A stretch of 46,044 nt of DNA, from contig JBEIVB010000009.1 of assembly GCA_040374085.1 (NCBI GenBank), positions 1-46,044 of the forward strand. Direction: 5' to 3'. This document shows, piece after piece, positions 16,194 to 24,339 of the stretch. The DNA is from JBEIVB01 sp040374085 (GTDB lineage: Bacteria > Bacteroidota > Bacteroidia > UBA4408). A program made the position numbers and the translations under genes. A model generated the notes under the pieces. That model was given only the letters and a program-made list of their open reading frames with translations. It was not told the DNA's origin and ran no database searches. Numbering within the stretch: position 1 is the first letter of the stretch; each line of letters opens with the position of its first letter.

Positions 16194-16565
16194 ATGACAC
16201 CCGGAAACCCCCTGATGGAATACATCCCAATTGCGCTCATGTTTTTTGTCGCTTTAGGGTTTGTGCTTACCACCATGTTTGCCACGCATTGGCTTGGTCC
16301 GAAACGTAAGTCTAAGCTTAAATTAGAATCGTTCGAATGTGGCATCGAAAGTCAAGGGAATGCCCGAATTCCATTTTCCATCAAGTATTTTCTGGTGGCC
16401 ATCTTGTTTGTGCTGTTTGATGTGGAGGTGATTTTCATGTACCCATGGGCCGTGAACTTTAAGGAGCTCGGTTGGTTTGGTTTTATAGAGATGATAACCT
16501 TCATGGGCTTTTTACTGGTGGGTTTCTTTTACATCATCCGCCGCGGAGCGTTGAAATGGGAATAA
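16194..16565 (+). CDS. nuoA: NADH-quinone oxidoreductase subunit A
   Basis: Membrane-arm subunit of respiratory complex I (ND3 homologue). About 123 residues, with three membrane helices. Conserved ND3 features are visible: the loop KLESFECGIESQGNARIPFS holding the Glu-Cys-Gly of the redox-sensitive loop, then FSIKYFLVAILFVLFDVEVI with the acidic membrane residues (FDVEV), and a final helix. The start chosen (MTPGNPLMEYIPIALMF) can also be moved seven codons to MEYIP; the longer reading back to a TTG would add non-homologous residues. First gene of nuoABCD. Confidence 0.93.
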   Translation: MTPGNPLMEYIPIALMFFVALGFVLTTMFATHWLGPKRKSKLKLESFECGIESQGNARIPFSIKYFLVAILFVLFDVEVIFMYPWAVNFKELGWFGFIEMITFMGFLLVGFFYIIRRGALKWE

Positions 16566-16588
16566 CGCTTTTCTAAAATTAAAACATT

Positions 16589-17131
16589 ATGTCGAACAAG
16601 GTTGAAATTGCTAAAGCTCCGGGAGGGATGGAAGGAGCCGGATTTTTTGCCACCCGTTTGGATGAGGCCGTAGGTCTGGCCCGCAAGAATTCGGTTTGGC
16701 CTTTGCCTTTCGCCACGTCATGTTGTGGTATCGAGTTCATGGCTACGATGGGTGCACATTACGATTTGGCTCGATTTGGCTCCGAGCGTATGAGCTTTTC
16801 TCCAAGGCAGGCAGACCTGTTGATGGTAATGGGTACCATTGCCAAGAAGATGGCCCCAGTTGTTCGGCAGGTGTATGAACAAATGGCCGAGCCCAAATGG
16901 GTGCTTTCTATGGGTGCCTGCGCATCCAGCGGCGGTATTTTCGACACCTACAGCGTGCTGCAAGGCATTGATCGCATCATACCCGTTGATGTGTACGTGC
17001 CGGGCTGTCCGCCCCGCCCCGAACAAGTAATCGATGGCATTCTTAAAATTCACGAGTTGATTCAGCACGAATCCAGCCGCCGTCGTTATTCTCCCGAATA
17101 TCAATCCATGCTTGCCTCATACGGATTTTAA
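16589..17131 (+). CDS. nuoB: NADH-quinone oxidoreductase subunit B
   Basis: Peripheral-arm subunit that carries the terminal [4Fe-4S] cluster N2 next to the quinone site. The 180-residue product has all four N2 ligands: the adjacent pair Cys45-Cys46 (FATSCCGIEFMATMGAHYDL), Cys111 (SMGACASSGGIF) and Cys140 (VYVPGCPPRPEQVIDGI). The helix RFGSERMSFSPRQADLLMV is the usual one. It is 23 nt after nuoA, and its stop shares a base with the nuoC start (TAATG). Confidence 0.96.
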   Translation: MSNKVEIAKAPGGMEGAGFFATRLDEAVGLARKNSVWPLPFATSCCGIEFMATMGAHYDLARFGSERMSFSPRQADLLMVMGTIAKKMAPVVRQVYEQMAEPKWVLSMGACASSGGIFDTYSVLQGIDRIIPVDVYVPGCPPRPEQVIDGILKIHELIQHESSRRRYSPEYQSMLASYGF

Positions 17132-17640
17132 TGTTGACCATGGAATCATCGCAACAAGCCCTGTTGGAAGCCCTTGTGGCTAAATTCGGCGAAGCCATTC
17201 AGCATGCCTCTGTTCCACACGGTTTCCTTACCTTAGAAATTGCAAAGGCCAAGGTTCACGATGTGTTGGCTCATTTGGCCGCTTTGCCCGAGAATCCTTT
17301 TTCCTTTTTGACCGACTTAACCGGAATCCATTACCCGGACCAGGCAACCGATTTGGGGGTGATCTATCACCTACATGACCTCAAAGGCAATCGGCGCATC
17401 CGCATCAAAACCTTCATGGCCACTGCTCATGCCCATTTGCCAACTGCCACCGATATTTTTCCGGCAGCCAATTGGATGGAACGGGAGACCTTCGATTTTT
17501 TCGGCATCCAATTTGACGGGCATCCCAATCTCAAGCGCATCCTAAACATGGATGATATGCTCATCCATCCGCTAAGGAAGGAGTTTCCGCTTGAAGATCA
17601 ATCCAGAAAAGATAAGAACGACGCCATGTTTGGCCGATAA
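17131..17640 (+). CDS. nuoC: NADH-quinone oxidoreductase subunit C
   Basis: Complex I 30-kDa subunit homologue, 169 residues, not fused to NuoD. Recognisable stretches are PFSFLTDLTGIHYPD, the VIYHLHDLKGNRRIRIKT strands, and the C-terminal signature ETFDFFGIQFDGHPNLKRIL followed by HPLRKEFPLE. The ATG overlapping the nuoB stop is used; a second ATG (MESSQQ) lies three codons in. It precedes nuoD by 12 nt. Confidence 0.95.
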   Translation: MLTMESSQQALLEALVAKFGEAIQHASVPHGFLTLEIAKAKVHDVLAHLAALPENPFSFLTDLTGIHYPDQATDLGVIYHLHDLKGNRRIRIKTFMATAHAHLPTATDIFPAANWMERETFDFFGIQFDGHPNLKRILNMDDMLIHPLRKEFPLEDQSRKDKNDAMFGR

Positions 17641-17652
17641 ACCAGTCTGCGC

Positions 17653-18867
17653 ATGTCATCTCTGATAAAAAATAATGCCGATGTGGTAAATACCACCGAC
17701 GCGAAAGAGTACAGCACCATGAATTTGGGGCCAACTCACCCGGCCACGCATGGCATCTTTCAAAACGTGTTGAAGATGGATGGTGAAATCATTGTGGACT
17801 CTGTTCCCACCATCGGATACATACACCGGGCGTTTGAGAAGCTTGCAGAGCGTAGGCCTTACTATCAAATCACCCCAATTACCGATCGTCTCAACTACTG
17901 CAGCTCACCCATAAACAACACCGGGTGGCACATGACCGTTGAAAAGCTTATGGGTGCTACCATGCCCAAAAGGGTAGATTACCTCAGAGTTATATTAATG
18001 GAGCTTGCGCGCATTGCAGATCACATTGTTTGCAATGCCGTTTTGGGAGTAGATACAGGGGCATTAACCGGATTCGTGTACATGTTCCAGCAACGTGAGC
18101 ACATCTACGACATTTATGAGGCCATTTGCGGTGCTCGCCTCACGACCAACATCGGTAGAATCGGAGGGTTTGAGCGTGAGTGGCCTGCTGCTGCATGGGA
18201 TAAATTGGATCGCTTTCTCAGGGATTTTCCCAAGACCATGGCTGAGTTTGAGAAGCTGTTGGTTCGCAACCGCATCTTTATGGACCGCACCATTGGTTGT
18301 GGCGCCATCTCGGCCGACCGGGCTCTCGCATACAGCTTCACCGGACCCAATCTGAGGGCCGCAGGCGTGGATTACGATGTCCGGGTCCAGGCTCCCTACA
18401 GCAGCTACGAAGATTTTGATTTCGTTATTCCCGTTGGAACGCAGGGCGACACCTACGACCGGTTTATGGTTCGACAGGAAGAAATGTGGCAAAGTTTGAA
18501 AATCATCAACCAAGCCATCCGGAATATGCCGTCAGGCCCGTTTCATGCCGATATGCCCGAAGTGTACCTGCCCAACAAAGAAGAGGTCTACAACAATATG
18601 GAGGCCCTCATTTACCACTTCAAAATTGTAATGGGCGAATCCAACATTCCCGCTGGTGAGGTTTACCATGCAGTGGAAGGCGCCAATGGTGAACTGGGTT
18701 ATTACCTCGTGAGCGATGGTGGTCGAACTCCTTATCGCCTCCATTTCCGCAGGCCATGCTTCATTTATTACCAAGCTTACCCCGAAATGATCAAAGGAAG
18801 TATGCTCTCAGATGCCATTCTTACCATGAGCAGTTTGAATGTAATTGCGGGGGAGTTGGATGCTTAA
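17653..18867 (+). CDS. nuoD: NADH-quinone oxidoreductase subunit D
   Basis: Complex I 49-kDa subunit, which forms the quinone pocket with NuoB. The 404-residue product carries MNLGPTHPATHGIFQ, then PTIGYIHRAFEKLAERRPYY, the LNYCSSPINNTGWHMTVEKL stretch and the C-terminal DAILTMSSLNVIAGELDA, so it is complete at both ends. Unlike a standard complex I operon, nuoE does not follow: the next gene encodes a secreted protein and the remaining subunits (E to N) are not within the window. Confidence 0.95.
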   Translation: MSSLIKNNADVVNTTDAKEYSTMNLGPTHPATHGIFQNVLKMDGEIIVDSVPTIGYIHRAFEKLAERRPYYQITPITDRLNYCSSPINNTGWHMTVEKLMGATMPKRVDYLRVILMELARIADHIVCNAVLGVDTGALTGFVYMFQQREHIYDIYEAICGARLTTNIGRIGGFEREWPAAAWDKLDRFLRDFPKTMAEFEKLLVRNRIFMDRTIGCGAISADRALAYSFTGPNLRAAGVDYDVRVQAPYSSYEDFDFVIPVGTQGDTYDRFMVRQEEMWQSLKIINQAIRNMPSGPFHADMPEVYLPNKEEVYNNMEALIYHFKIVMGESNIPAGEVYHAVEGANGELGYYLVSDGGRTPYRLHFRRPCFIYYQAYPEMIKGSMLSDAILTMSSLNVIAGELDA

Positions 18868-18922
18868 ATGAATATTTGCTTATTTTCGCTAAACTTGCAA
18901 TCCGCATTAGTACTTCAAAGGT

Positions 18923-19729
18923 ATGCATCAAACACCGCTTAGAGCAACCCTACTTCTTTTGTTTTCCGTCTTGGTCGTTACTGTTCAGGCTGGCACGGTA
19001 ACTGTGGAAGGAACCTACCAGGGCAAAAACGTGTACGTTCAAAATCCCTTCGTTGATAACGGCGTTGGATTTTGCGTGTTTGAAGTAATCGTGAACGATA
19101 AACCTACCACCGACGAGGTAAATTCGAGCTCCTTCGAAATTGACTTATCGGCTTTGAAACTTACCATCGGAGAAAAGGTGGTCATCAAGCTCAAACACAA
19201 AGACGATTGCAAGCCTAAGATTGTGAACCCAGAAGTATTAAAAGTTCGCAGTACGTTTGAAATTGTTCCCGGCTCAGCTAAGGTGAACAAAGACGGTACA
19301 TTCTCTTTTACCACCAAAGGCGAAACAGGAAAGTTGCCGTTTACCATCGAGCAGTATCGTTGGAATAAATGGGTTAAAGTTGAGGATATAGAAGGCAAGG
19401 GGCGAATGGAAGGGGCATTTTATTCTATAAAATACCAGCCCCATTCAGGCGAGAACAAGATTCGCCTGAAACAGGTAGATGCCTCAGGGCCACGTTATTC
19501 AGAGCCTGTTAAATACCGCTCTACTACCCCTGAGGTGAAGTTTGAAAATAAAGATAAGGTAGACTTTACAATCTCATTCAGTGATGTTACCCGCTATGAG
19601 ATCTTTGATATGTACGGCAATTTGATGGCCAAAGGATCTTCGGTTGAGGTAGATGTAACCAACCTAAAAAAGGGAACCTACTACATCAACTACGACAACA
19701 AGGCGGGCGAGAAATTCGTGAAGCGTTAA
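18923..19729 (+). CDS. Secreted protein with T9SS-like C-terminal domain
   Basis: A 268-residue exported protein with signal peptide MHQTPLRATLLLLFSVLVVT and probable cleavage after VQA. The early mature part TVTVEGTYQGKNVYVQNPFV is a beta-sandwich-like strand pair, and one Cys pair (Cys in GFCVFEV and DDCKPK) may form a disulfide. The last 60 residues read as a T9SS-type C-terminal domain: VTRYEIFDMYGNLMAKGSSV, then DVTNLKKGTYYINYDNKAGE and a basic end FVKR. I know conserved Bacteroidota proteins of this kind but no function. A degenerate -7 box (TAAACTTG) lies about 25 nt upstream of the start. Confidence 0.75.
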   Translation: MHQTPLRATLLLLFSVLVVTVQAGTVTVEGTYQGKNVYVQNPFVDNGVGFCVFEVIVNDKPTTDEVNSSSFEIDLSALKLTIGEKVVIKLKHKDDCKPKIVNPEVLKVRSTFEIVPGSAKVNKDGTFSFTTKGETGKLPFTIEQYRWNKWVKVEDIEGKGRMEGAFYSIKYQPHSGENKIRLKQVDASGPRYSEPVKYRSTTPEVKFENKDKVDFTISFSDVTRYEIFDMYGNLMAKGSSVEVDVTNLKKGTYYINYDNKAGEKFVKR

Positions 19730-19769
19730 TGGCGCCTTCAAAGTAGGGCCAACAATCTGCGCTGTCTTC

Positions 19770-20177
19770 ATGGACAAAATTGAACATTTGGGAATAGCGG
19801 TTCGGAGCCTCGATGCTTCTGTTCCCGTTTATGAGGCCCTTTTGGGAACTGCCTGCTACAAGCGAGAACGAGTTGACTCAGAAGGCGTAGAAACTGCTTT
19901 TTTTCTAACAGGACCCAATAAAATTGAATTGTTAGAAGCCACTCATGCAGATAGTCCCATTGCGCGTTTTTTGGAAAAGAAAGGCGAGGGAATGCACCAT
20001 GTGGCGTTCTCTGTTAGCGACATCCGCGCTGAAATGCGAAGACTGGAAGCAGCTGGTTTTGAGCTGCTTAGCAAGGAACCCAAAAATGGCGCAGACAATA
20101 AGTGGGTCTGCTTTCTTCACCCGAAAAATACCCACGGAGTATTGATTGAGCTTTGTCAGGAAAGGCCTTCTCCATGA
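19770..20177 (+). CDS. mce: Methylmalonyl-CoA epimerase
   Basis: Interconverts (R)- and (S)-methylmalonyl-CoA, linking propionyl-CoA metabolism to succinyl-CoA. The 135-residue product is a vicinal-oxygen-chelate (glyoxalase) fold: MDKIEHLGIAVRSLDASVPV with metal ligand His6, then GVETAFFLTGPNKIELLEAT, GEGMHHVAFSVSDIRAEM with the second conserved His, and the final HPKNTHGVLIELCQE with the metal-ligand Glu. Length is normal. The stop overlaps the start of the potassium channel gene (ATGA). The mutase genes are not in the window. Confidence 0.93.
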   Translation: MDKIEHLGIAVRSLDASVPVYEALLGTACYKRERVDSEGVETAFFLTGPNKIELLEATHADSPIARFLEKKGEGMHHVAFSVSDIRAEMRRLEAAGFELLSKEPKNGADNKWVCFLHPKNTHGVLIELCQERPSP

Positions 20178-21133
20178 GCGAAAAAAAAGAATCGGCGGAT
20201 CGGAATGTGCCCAAAGATCTTGGTCTTGGGGTAGGAGCCGCTGGTTCGAATCAGCGCATGATCAATCCGGATGGATCCTTTAACGTAAGGCGCAGCGGAC
20301 AATCGTTTTTTGAGCGATTTCACTTCTACCATTTCCTTCTGAACATCTCATGGCTTCGGTTTCATCTTGTTGTGCTCGCTTTTTATTTTGTTGTAAACTG
20401 TGTTTTTGCGCTGCTCTATTGGTGGGTAGGACTTGAGCAATTGGGCGGATTGGAGCAGTCTACTTCAAATGGTCGACTCCTCGAAGCCTTTTTCTTTTCG
20501 GCTCAATCGCTTACCACCGTTGGTTATGGACGCATTGCTCCGGTGGGTTTGGCCGCAGGTTTGCTGGCTACCATTGAGTCCTTGGTGGGGCTCATGAGTT
20601 TCGCTTTAATAACAGGAATATTATATGGCAAATTCACACGTCCAAACGTCCGAATTTTGTTCAGCACCCATGCGGTTATGGGACCATTTCAAAAGATAAA
20701 TGCGTTGATGTTTCGTTGTGCGAATGCACGGGAAAATCAACTTATTGAGACCGAGGTTCAGGTGGTAATGGCCATCAATCAGCCCGCGGGAGAAACTGTT
20801 CGCAGGATGTTCTTTTCATTGCCTTTGGAGCGCGACAAAATCAATTTTTTCCCTTTGCCTTGGACCATCGTGCATCCCGTTGACGAGAAAAGTCCGCTGT
20901 TTGGGCTGAACGCCGAGGAGTTGGAAAGCCGCAAAGCGGAGGTGTTTATTCTGGTGAAGGCCTTCGACGATAACTTCCATCAGCAGGTTTATGCACGTTA
21001 CAGCTATACATGGAAGGATTTTCTTTGGGGCCAAAAGTTTTTTGTGATTCATCAAGTATTGAACGATGGTTCCACAGAAATTGACATGAAGAAGTTCAAT
21101 CAAACCGAGTTGGCTCCGCTCAACCGCACGTAA
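20174..21133 (+). CDS. Inward-rectifier potassium channel, KirBac type
   Basis: A 319-residue two-helix potassium channel of the inner membrane. Features in order: a slide-helix region with RRSGQSFFERFHFYHFLL, TM1 about residues 62-84, a pore helix and the selectivity filter TTVGYGR at 114-120, TM2 about 127-152 ending FALITGILYGKFTRPNVRIL, then a cytoplasmic IRK beta-sandwich domain (FSTHAVMGP, TVHP-like WTIVHPVDEKSPLFG, KAFDDNFHQQVYARYSYTW). These are standard for KirBac channels. Translation starts within the epimerase stop codon; an upstream TTG would add seven residues. It converges on the ubiA gene with 20 nt between. Confidence 0.93.
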   Translation: MSEKKESADRNVPKDLGLGVGAAGSNQRMINPDGSFNVRRSGQSFFERFHFYHFLLNISWLRFHLVVLAFYFVVNCVFALLYWWVGLEQLGGLEQSTSNGRLLEAFFFSAQSLTTVGYGRIAPVGLAAGLLATIESLVGLMSFALITGILYGKFTRPNVRILFSTHAVMGPFQKINALMFRCANARENQLIETEVQVVMAINQPAGETVRRMFFSLPLERDKINFFPLPWTIVHPVDEKSPLFGLNAEELESRKAEVFILVKAFDDNFHQQVYARYSYTWKDFLWGQKFFVIHQVLNDGSTEIDMKKFNQTELAPLNRT

Positions 21134-21153
21134 AGAGCACCCACAACCGCCGG

Positions 21154-22158
21154 TTAGCTGTTGGCATAGCCAAACCAAACCATAAAGAGGATTCCACCTG
21201 TCATGGCTACTTTAAGCCAGGCAGAGGCACGCGAGTAATTATTTTTGTTTCGACTCCTCACGAAGAGGAAAAGTGCAATGAGAAGGGGAACCTGCAATGA
21301 AATTGCCATGATCCATGGTGTTTTTACATCTTGCTCGGCAACCTGAGCTTGCTGCAACCAGGCTATACCACACAATGCAAGAAGGGTAAGCGCAGCAGAT
21401 AGGCCTTTGGTTGCGCCAATGCCGGCAACAATAGGCAAGGTACGCGCGCCCATTTGGTCGTCGCCCTCCATATCTTCTAAGTCCTTCACCATTTCTCTAA
21501 CCCAGTTTAGCAAAAATGCAAAAAGCCCAAAACCTCCCGCCCAATACCATATTAAATTGAGATTATGTTGGATGGAACGCGGGATTTCTCGGTATTGAGT
21601 GAATACTTCTTCTTGCTCGAGCACCAAATCTTTAAAAGCGCGAATGAAGAGGGGCATTTCGTAAAACACCGGCATGAAGGGCACCAAGCCCGCCATTAAA
21701 GCTACAATTACATTGCCAAGGATGGGTTGCCGCTTGAACTCTGAGGAGTAAAAATAAAGCAAGCCTGCAGTAATGGCATGTATAAATCCAAGTTTATAAA
21801 TGCCAATTTTCGCTCCCATCCATATTCCAATTGCAATGCCTGAGAAACTCAAAATCGCGGAAGCCCGAAGGAGGCTGCTTCCACCATTAGGCCATGTGGG
21901 CCTTTCGGGATGGTTGATGCGATCGATGTCCTGATCGAAATAGTCGTTTACCACATAACCACCTGCGGCCACCAATAAAGTGGACAGCACAACCAGAAAA
22001 AAATCGCGTTCAGAAAGGCGCATGCTCAACCCACAGGTGCGCACAAAAACTTCTTCGACTTCATAACGAAAAAGATATTGAGACAGTCCCATCATCAAAA
22101 GGTTCAGGGGCCTTAGAACCCTGAGCCAGGGTGGGAGAGGGGGCAAGGTAATTACCAT
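21154..22158 (-). CDS. UbiA family prenyltransferase (geranylgeranylglycerol-phosphate geranylgeranyltransferase-like)
   Basis: Polytopic inner-membrane prenyltransferase of 334 residues with about eight or nine hydrophobic segments. Both Mg-diphosphate motifs are visible: NDYFDQDIDRINHPERP at 71-87 and the second acidic motif in VREMVKDLEDMEGDDQMGAR. Bacteroidota carry a conserved member that is annotated as digeranylgeranylglyceryl/GGGP-type synthase, but its real substrate is unsettled; menaquinone or heme prenylation are alternatives. Last gene of the minus operon, overlapping kdsC by 7 nt. The start MVITLPPLPPWLRVLRPLNL contains the usual N-terminal LRPLN. Confidence 0.83.
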   Translation of the reverse strand: MVITLPPLPPWLRVLRPLNLLMMGLSQYLFRYEVEEVFVRTCGLSMRLSERDFFLVVLSTLLVAAGGYVVNDYFDQDIDRINHPERPTWPNGGSSLLRASAILSFSGIAIGIWMGAKIGIYKLGFIHAITAGLLYFYSSEFKRQPILGNVIVALMAGLVPFMPVFYEMPLFIRAFKDLVLEQEEVFTQYREIPRSIQHNLNLIWYWAGGFGLFAFLLNWVREMVKDLEDMEGDDQMGARTLPIVAGIGATKGLSAALTLLALCGIAWLQQAQVAEQDVKTPWIMAISLQVPLLIALFLFVRSRNKNNYSRASAWLKVAMTGGILFMVWFGYANS

Positions 22159-22679
22159 ACGAAACGTTCTCCGTCAGACCATTTGCCTTGCGCGCGCAGG
22201 GTTTGTTCAATCACATCGCGTACACAACCCTTACCACCGGCCAACAAGGATACGTAAATGCTCAGCTGTCGAATTTCGGGCACAGCATCTGCCGGACAAA
22301 CCGGTACTCCTACCTTTTGCATGATTTCATAATCGGGCAGGTCGTCGCCCATATACAAAACCTGATGGGGCTCTAGGTGGTAGGTCGCCAGATAATCTTC
22401 GTAATGTTCGGTTTTACGAAATGCGCCTAAAATGATGTCTTGTACACCCAAGTATTCCATGCGCTTTCTTACCGCTTCCGATCTGCCGCCGGAGATGATT
22501 CCCACCAAGAATCCTTTTTTAACGGCAAGCTGAAGCGCAAATCCATCTTTGATGTTCATGGTGCGGACTTGGTCGCCGTTTTCCATGAGGGTAATGCTGC
22601 CGTCTGTGAGCACACCGTCAACATCAAAGAGCAGGGCTTTTACTTTGGTCAGCCTCGTTTTAAAATTTTCGTTTTCCAT
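22152..22679 (-). CDS. 3-deoxy-D-manno-octulosonate 8-phosphate phosphatase-type HAD (KdsC-like)
   Basis: HAD-IIIA phosphatase of 175 residues, expected to remove phosphate from KDO-8-P in the LPS core pathway. The catalytic loop is LLFDVDGVLTDGSI with Asp19 and Asp21; further motifs are GIISGGRSEAVRKRMEYLGV and the acidic metal site YMGDDLPDYEIMQKVG. The absence of a cap domain and the length agree with KdsC. CMP-sialate or other nine-carbon sugar phosphatases are related, so the substrate is inferred. It directly abuts the DUF2520 gene and overlaps ubiA. Confidence 0.87.
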   Translation of the reverse strand: MENENFKTRLTKVKALLFDVDGVLTDGSITLMENGDQVRTMNIKDGFALQLAVKKGFLVGIISGGRSEAVRKRMEYLGVQDIILGAFRKTEHYEDYLATYHLEPHQVLYMGDDLPDYEIMQKVGVPVCPADAVPEIRQLSIYVSLLAGGKGCVRDVIEQTLRAQGKWSDGERFVW

Positions 22680-23465
22680 TTATGCGTTGTATTCCCGGGC
22701 GATTAACTGTGAAAATCGGGTGTAGATCTCGGCCCAATCTGGGTGCTGGTTCAGAGCCTGAAGATGCCTTGAAAGGGTTTGGGCATCTCCACGCCGTGCG
22801 GGGCCGGTTTGTGCATCTGCCGGAGAAAAGGTCATCGCTTTTTCTACGGTTTCCATCATGAGCGGATGCAGCAGCTCAAGGGGCATGTTGACTTCATTCA
22901 TCAACTGTTCAGAAATGCGAAGCAAATGGTTGGTGAAGTTGTTGGAGAACACGGCACTCAAGTGCACAAAAAGCCTTTGTTTGGAATTCGAATCCCAAAT
23001 GTTTTCGCTGAAACATGAGGCAAGCGATCGAACTTTTTCTTGGGCCTCCGGGTGGTTGCCTTCAATGAGAAACGGCACCGATTTCAGAGGTACGTGCCGA
23101 TTTGCCGTAAAAGTTTGCAACGGATACAAGATGCCAACATGTGGGCTGCAACCCGACAGGACTTGCATGGGGGTGCTGGCCGAGGTGTGCACCACCAGCC
23201 AGGATCGTTGCGGTAATTTGGAGGCCACATCGGATAATGCTTCATCCGGAACACACAGCAACAAAACGTCTGCATCTACATCGTCGAACTGCAAATCGGT
23301 GGCCCAACCGCATCCAAGCGCTTCGGCAAGATGTTGTGTTTTTATCGCTTGTCGCCCAGAAACATGAACCACATGCAGGCGCTGAGGAGCTCCATCGAGA
23401 CAAAGACGCGTGGCTACGTTACCGGTGCCCACTAAGGCTATTCTGATTTTTCCCTCGTCTACCAT
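22680..23465 (-). CDS. Rossmann-fold/DUF2520 oxidoreductase-like protein
   Basis: A 261-residue protein with an N-terminal Rossmann NAD(P)-binding loop (IRIALVGTGNVATRLC), a second strand region VLLLCVPDEALSDVASKLP, and VVHTSASTPMQVL. The C-terminal helical part, with LFVHLSAVFSNNFTNHLLRI and LLHPLMMETVEKAM, is the DUF2520 domain that resembles the dimerisation domain of 6-phosphogluconate dehydrogenase-like enzymes. Some relatives have been described as alternative ketopantoate reductases (PanG); I recall this only with moderate certainty, and cannot assign that activity here. It sits directly before kdsC in a conserved-looking operon, with no gap between stop and start. Confidence 0.8.
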   Translation of the reverse strand: MVDEGKIRIALVGTGNVATRLCLDGAPQRLHVVHVSGRQAIKTQHLAEALGCGWATDLQFDDVDADVLLLCVPDEALSDVASKLPQRSWLVVHTSASTPMQVLSGCSPHVGILYPLQTFTANRHVPLKSVPFLIEGNHPEAQEKVRSLASCFSENIWDSNSKQRLFVHLSAVFSNNFTNHLLRISEQLMNEVNMPLELLHPLMMETVEKAMTFSPADAQTGPARRGDAQTLSRHLQALNQHPDWAEIYTRFSQLIAREYNA

Positions 23466-23469
23466 TCGG

Positions 23470-24336
23470 TCAGCCGGCTTTTTCCTGGATTCCCTCTTCC
23501 TGCAGCACCATGAGGTTGAGGTATTGCAACAGACGTTCAGATGTATTATTAAAATACCGCTTGTTGCGGTAGGCTCCCACCCATTGAATGCCGCGTAAAC
23601 TGTTGGTTAGAAACACCTCGTCTGCTCTGAGCATATCGTTGGGCTTAATGGATGTTTCGTATACTTTTATTCCCAATTGGCCTGCCAATTCAATGATGTA
23701 ACGTCGCATAACTCCATCCAAACAGCCTTCTTCCAACGTGGGTGTGTACAACACTCCATTCACCGCGAGGAACACATTTGCGTTCATGGCTTCGGCAACG
23801 TTATAATTATCGTTTAATAAAATAGCGTTGTCGACTTGTTTCGCATTTCGGAAAACACCGGCCAACACATAAATCAATCCGGATAGGGTTTTTAGGTTGG
23901 AGAGGGGATTCAGGGGTTTGCGAATGTCGTTGAAAAGGTCAACCGTAAGCCCTTTGGCATTCAATCCAAATTGCTGTTCTTCAAGGGGTTCGGCCTCCAT
24001 AACAAGAAGCGCCTTGTTGCCCGTAGGTGCGTAAAAATTTCCGTTTTCGCGGTACAAGGTGATGCGCAGCATTCCGCCTTCCTTGATGTCATTGTGTTGG
24101 AGCAATTCGCTCACCATTCGGCGAAACCAAGCATCGGACCACTCAGGGTTCATCTCCATTCCCAGAAGGGCAGAGCCGGAACGCAATCGTGCCAAATGAC
24201 GATTTAGGAGCGGCGCTTTCCCCTTGAGTATGCGCAGCGTTTCAAAAACACCATCTCCATAACGAAACGCCCTGTTTGACAATGGCAAGAGGGCTTCGCT
24301 CGGGTGCACAAATCCGTTCAGAAAAAAAACGACCAT
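23470..24336 (-). CDS. Aminotransferase class IV (BCAT/ADC lyase-like)
   Basis: PLP enzyme of fold type IV with 288 residues. Conserved elements: NRAFRYGDGVFETLRILKGK at the N-terminus, Arg in LARLRSG, the PLP Schiff-base lysine Lys149 (PLSNLKTLSG), Glu182 in YNVAEAMNANVFL, and the final FLTNSLRGIQWV. It could be an aminodeoxychorismate lyase (folate) or a branched-chain or D-amino-acid aminotransferase; the short length and LTNSLRGI end lean toward ADC lyase, but this is inference. Spacings of 3 and 4 nt to its neighbours place it inside the luxC-ubiA operon. Confidence 0.83.
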   Translation of the reverse strand: MVVFFLNGFVHPSEALLPLSNRAFRYGDGVFETLRILKGKAPLLNRHLARLRSGSALLGMEMNPEWSDAWFRRMVSELLQHNDIKEGGMLRITLYRENGNFYAPTGNKALLVMEAEPLEEQQFGLNAKGLTVDLFNDIRKPLNPLSNLKTLSGLIYVLAGVFRNAKQVDNAILLNDNYNVAEAMNANVFLAVNGVLYTPTLEEGCLDGVMRRYIIELAGQLGIKVYETSIKPNDMLRADEVFLTNSLRGIQWVGAYRNKRYFNNTSERLLQYLNLMVLQEEGIQEKAG

Positions 24337-24339
24337 GAT

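Noticed and set aside
20220..20260. GGTTCGAATC motif resembling a tRNA T-loop
   Set aside because: It lies inside the KirBac coding frame and no acceptor stem, D-loop or anticodon arm can be built around it.
21134..21153. AACCGCCGGTT palindrome between the channel and ubiA stops
   Set aside because: The stem is only 5 bp with a one-base loop and no T tract follows, so it is not a credible terminator.
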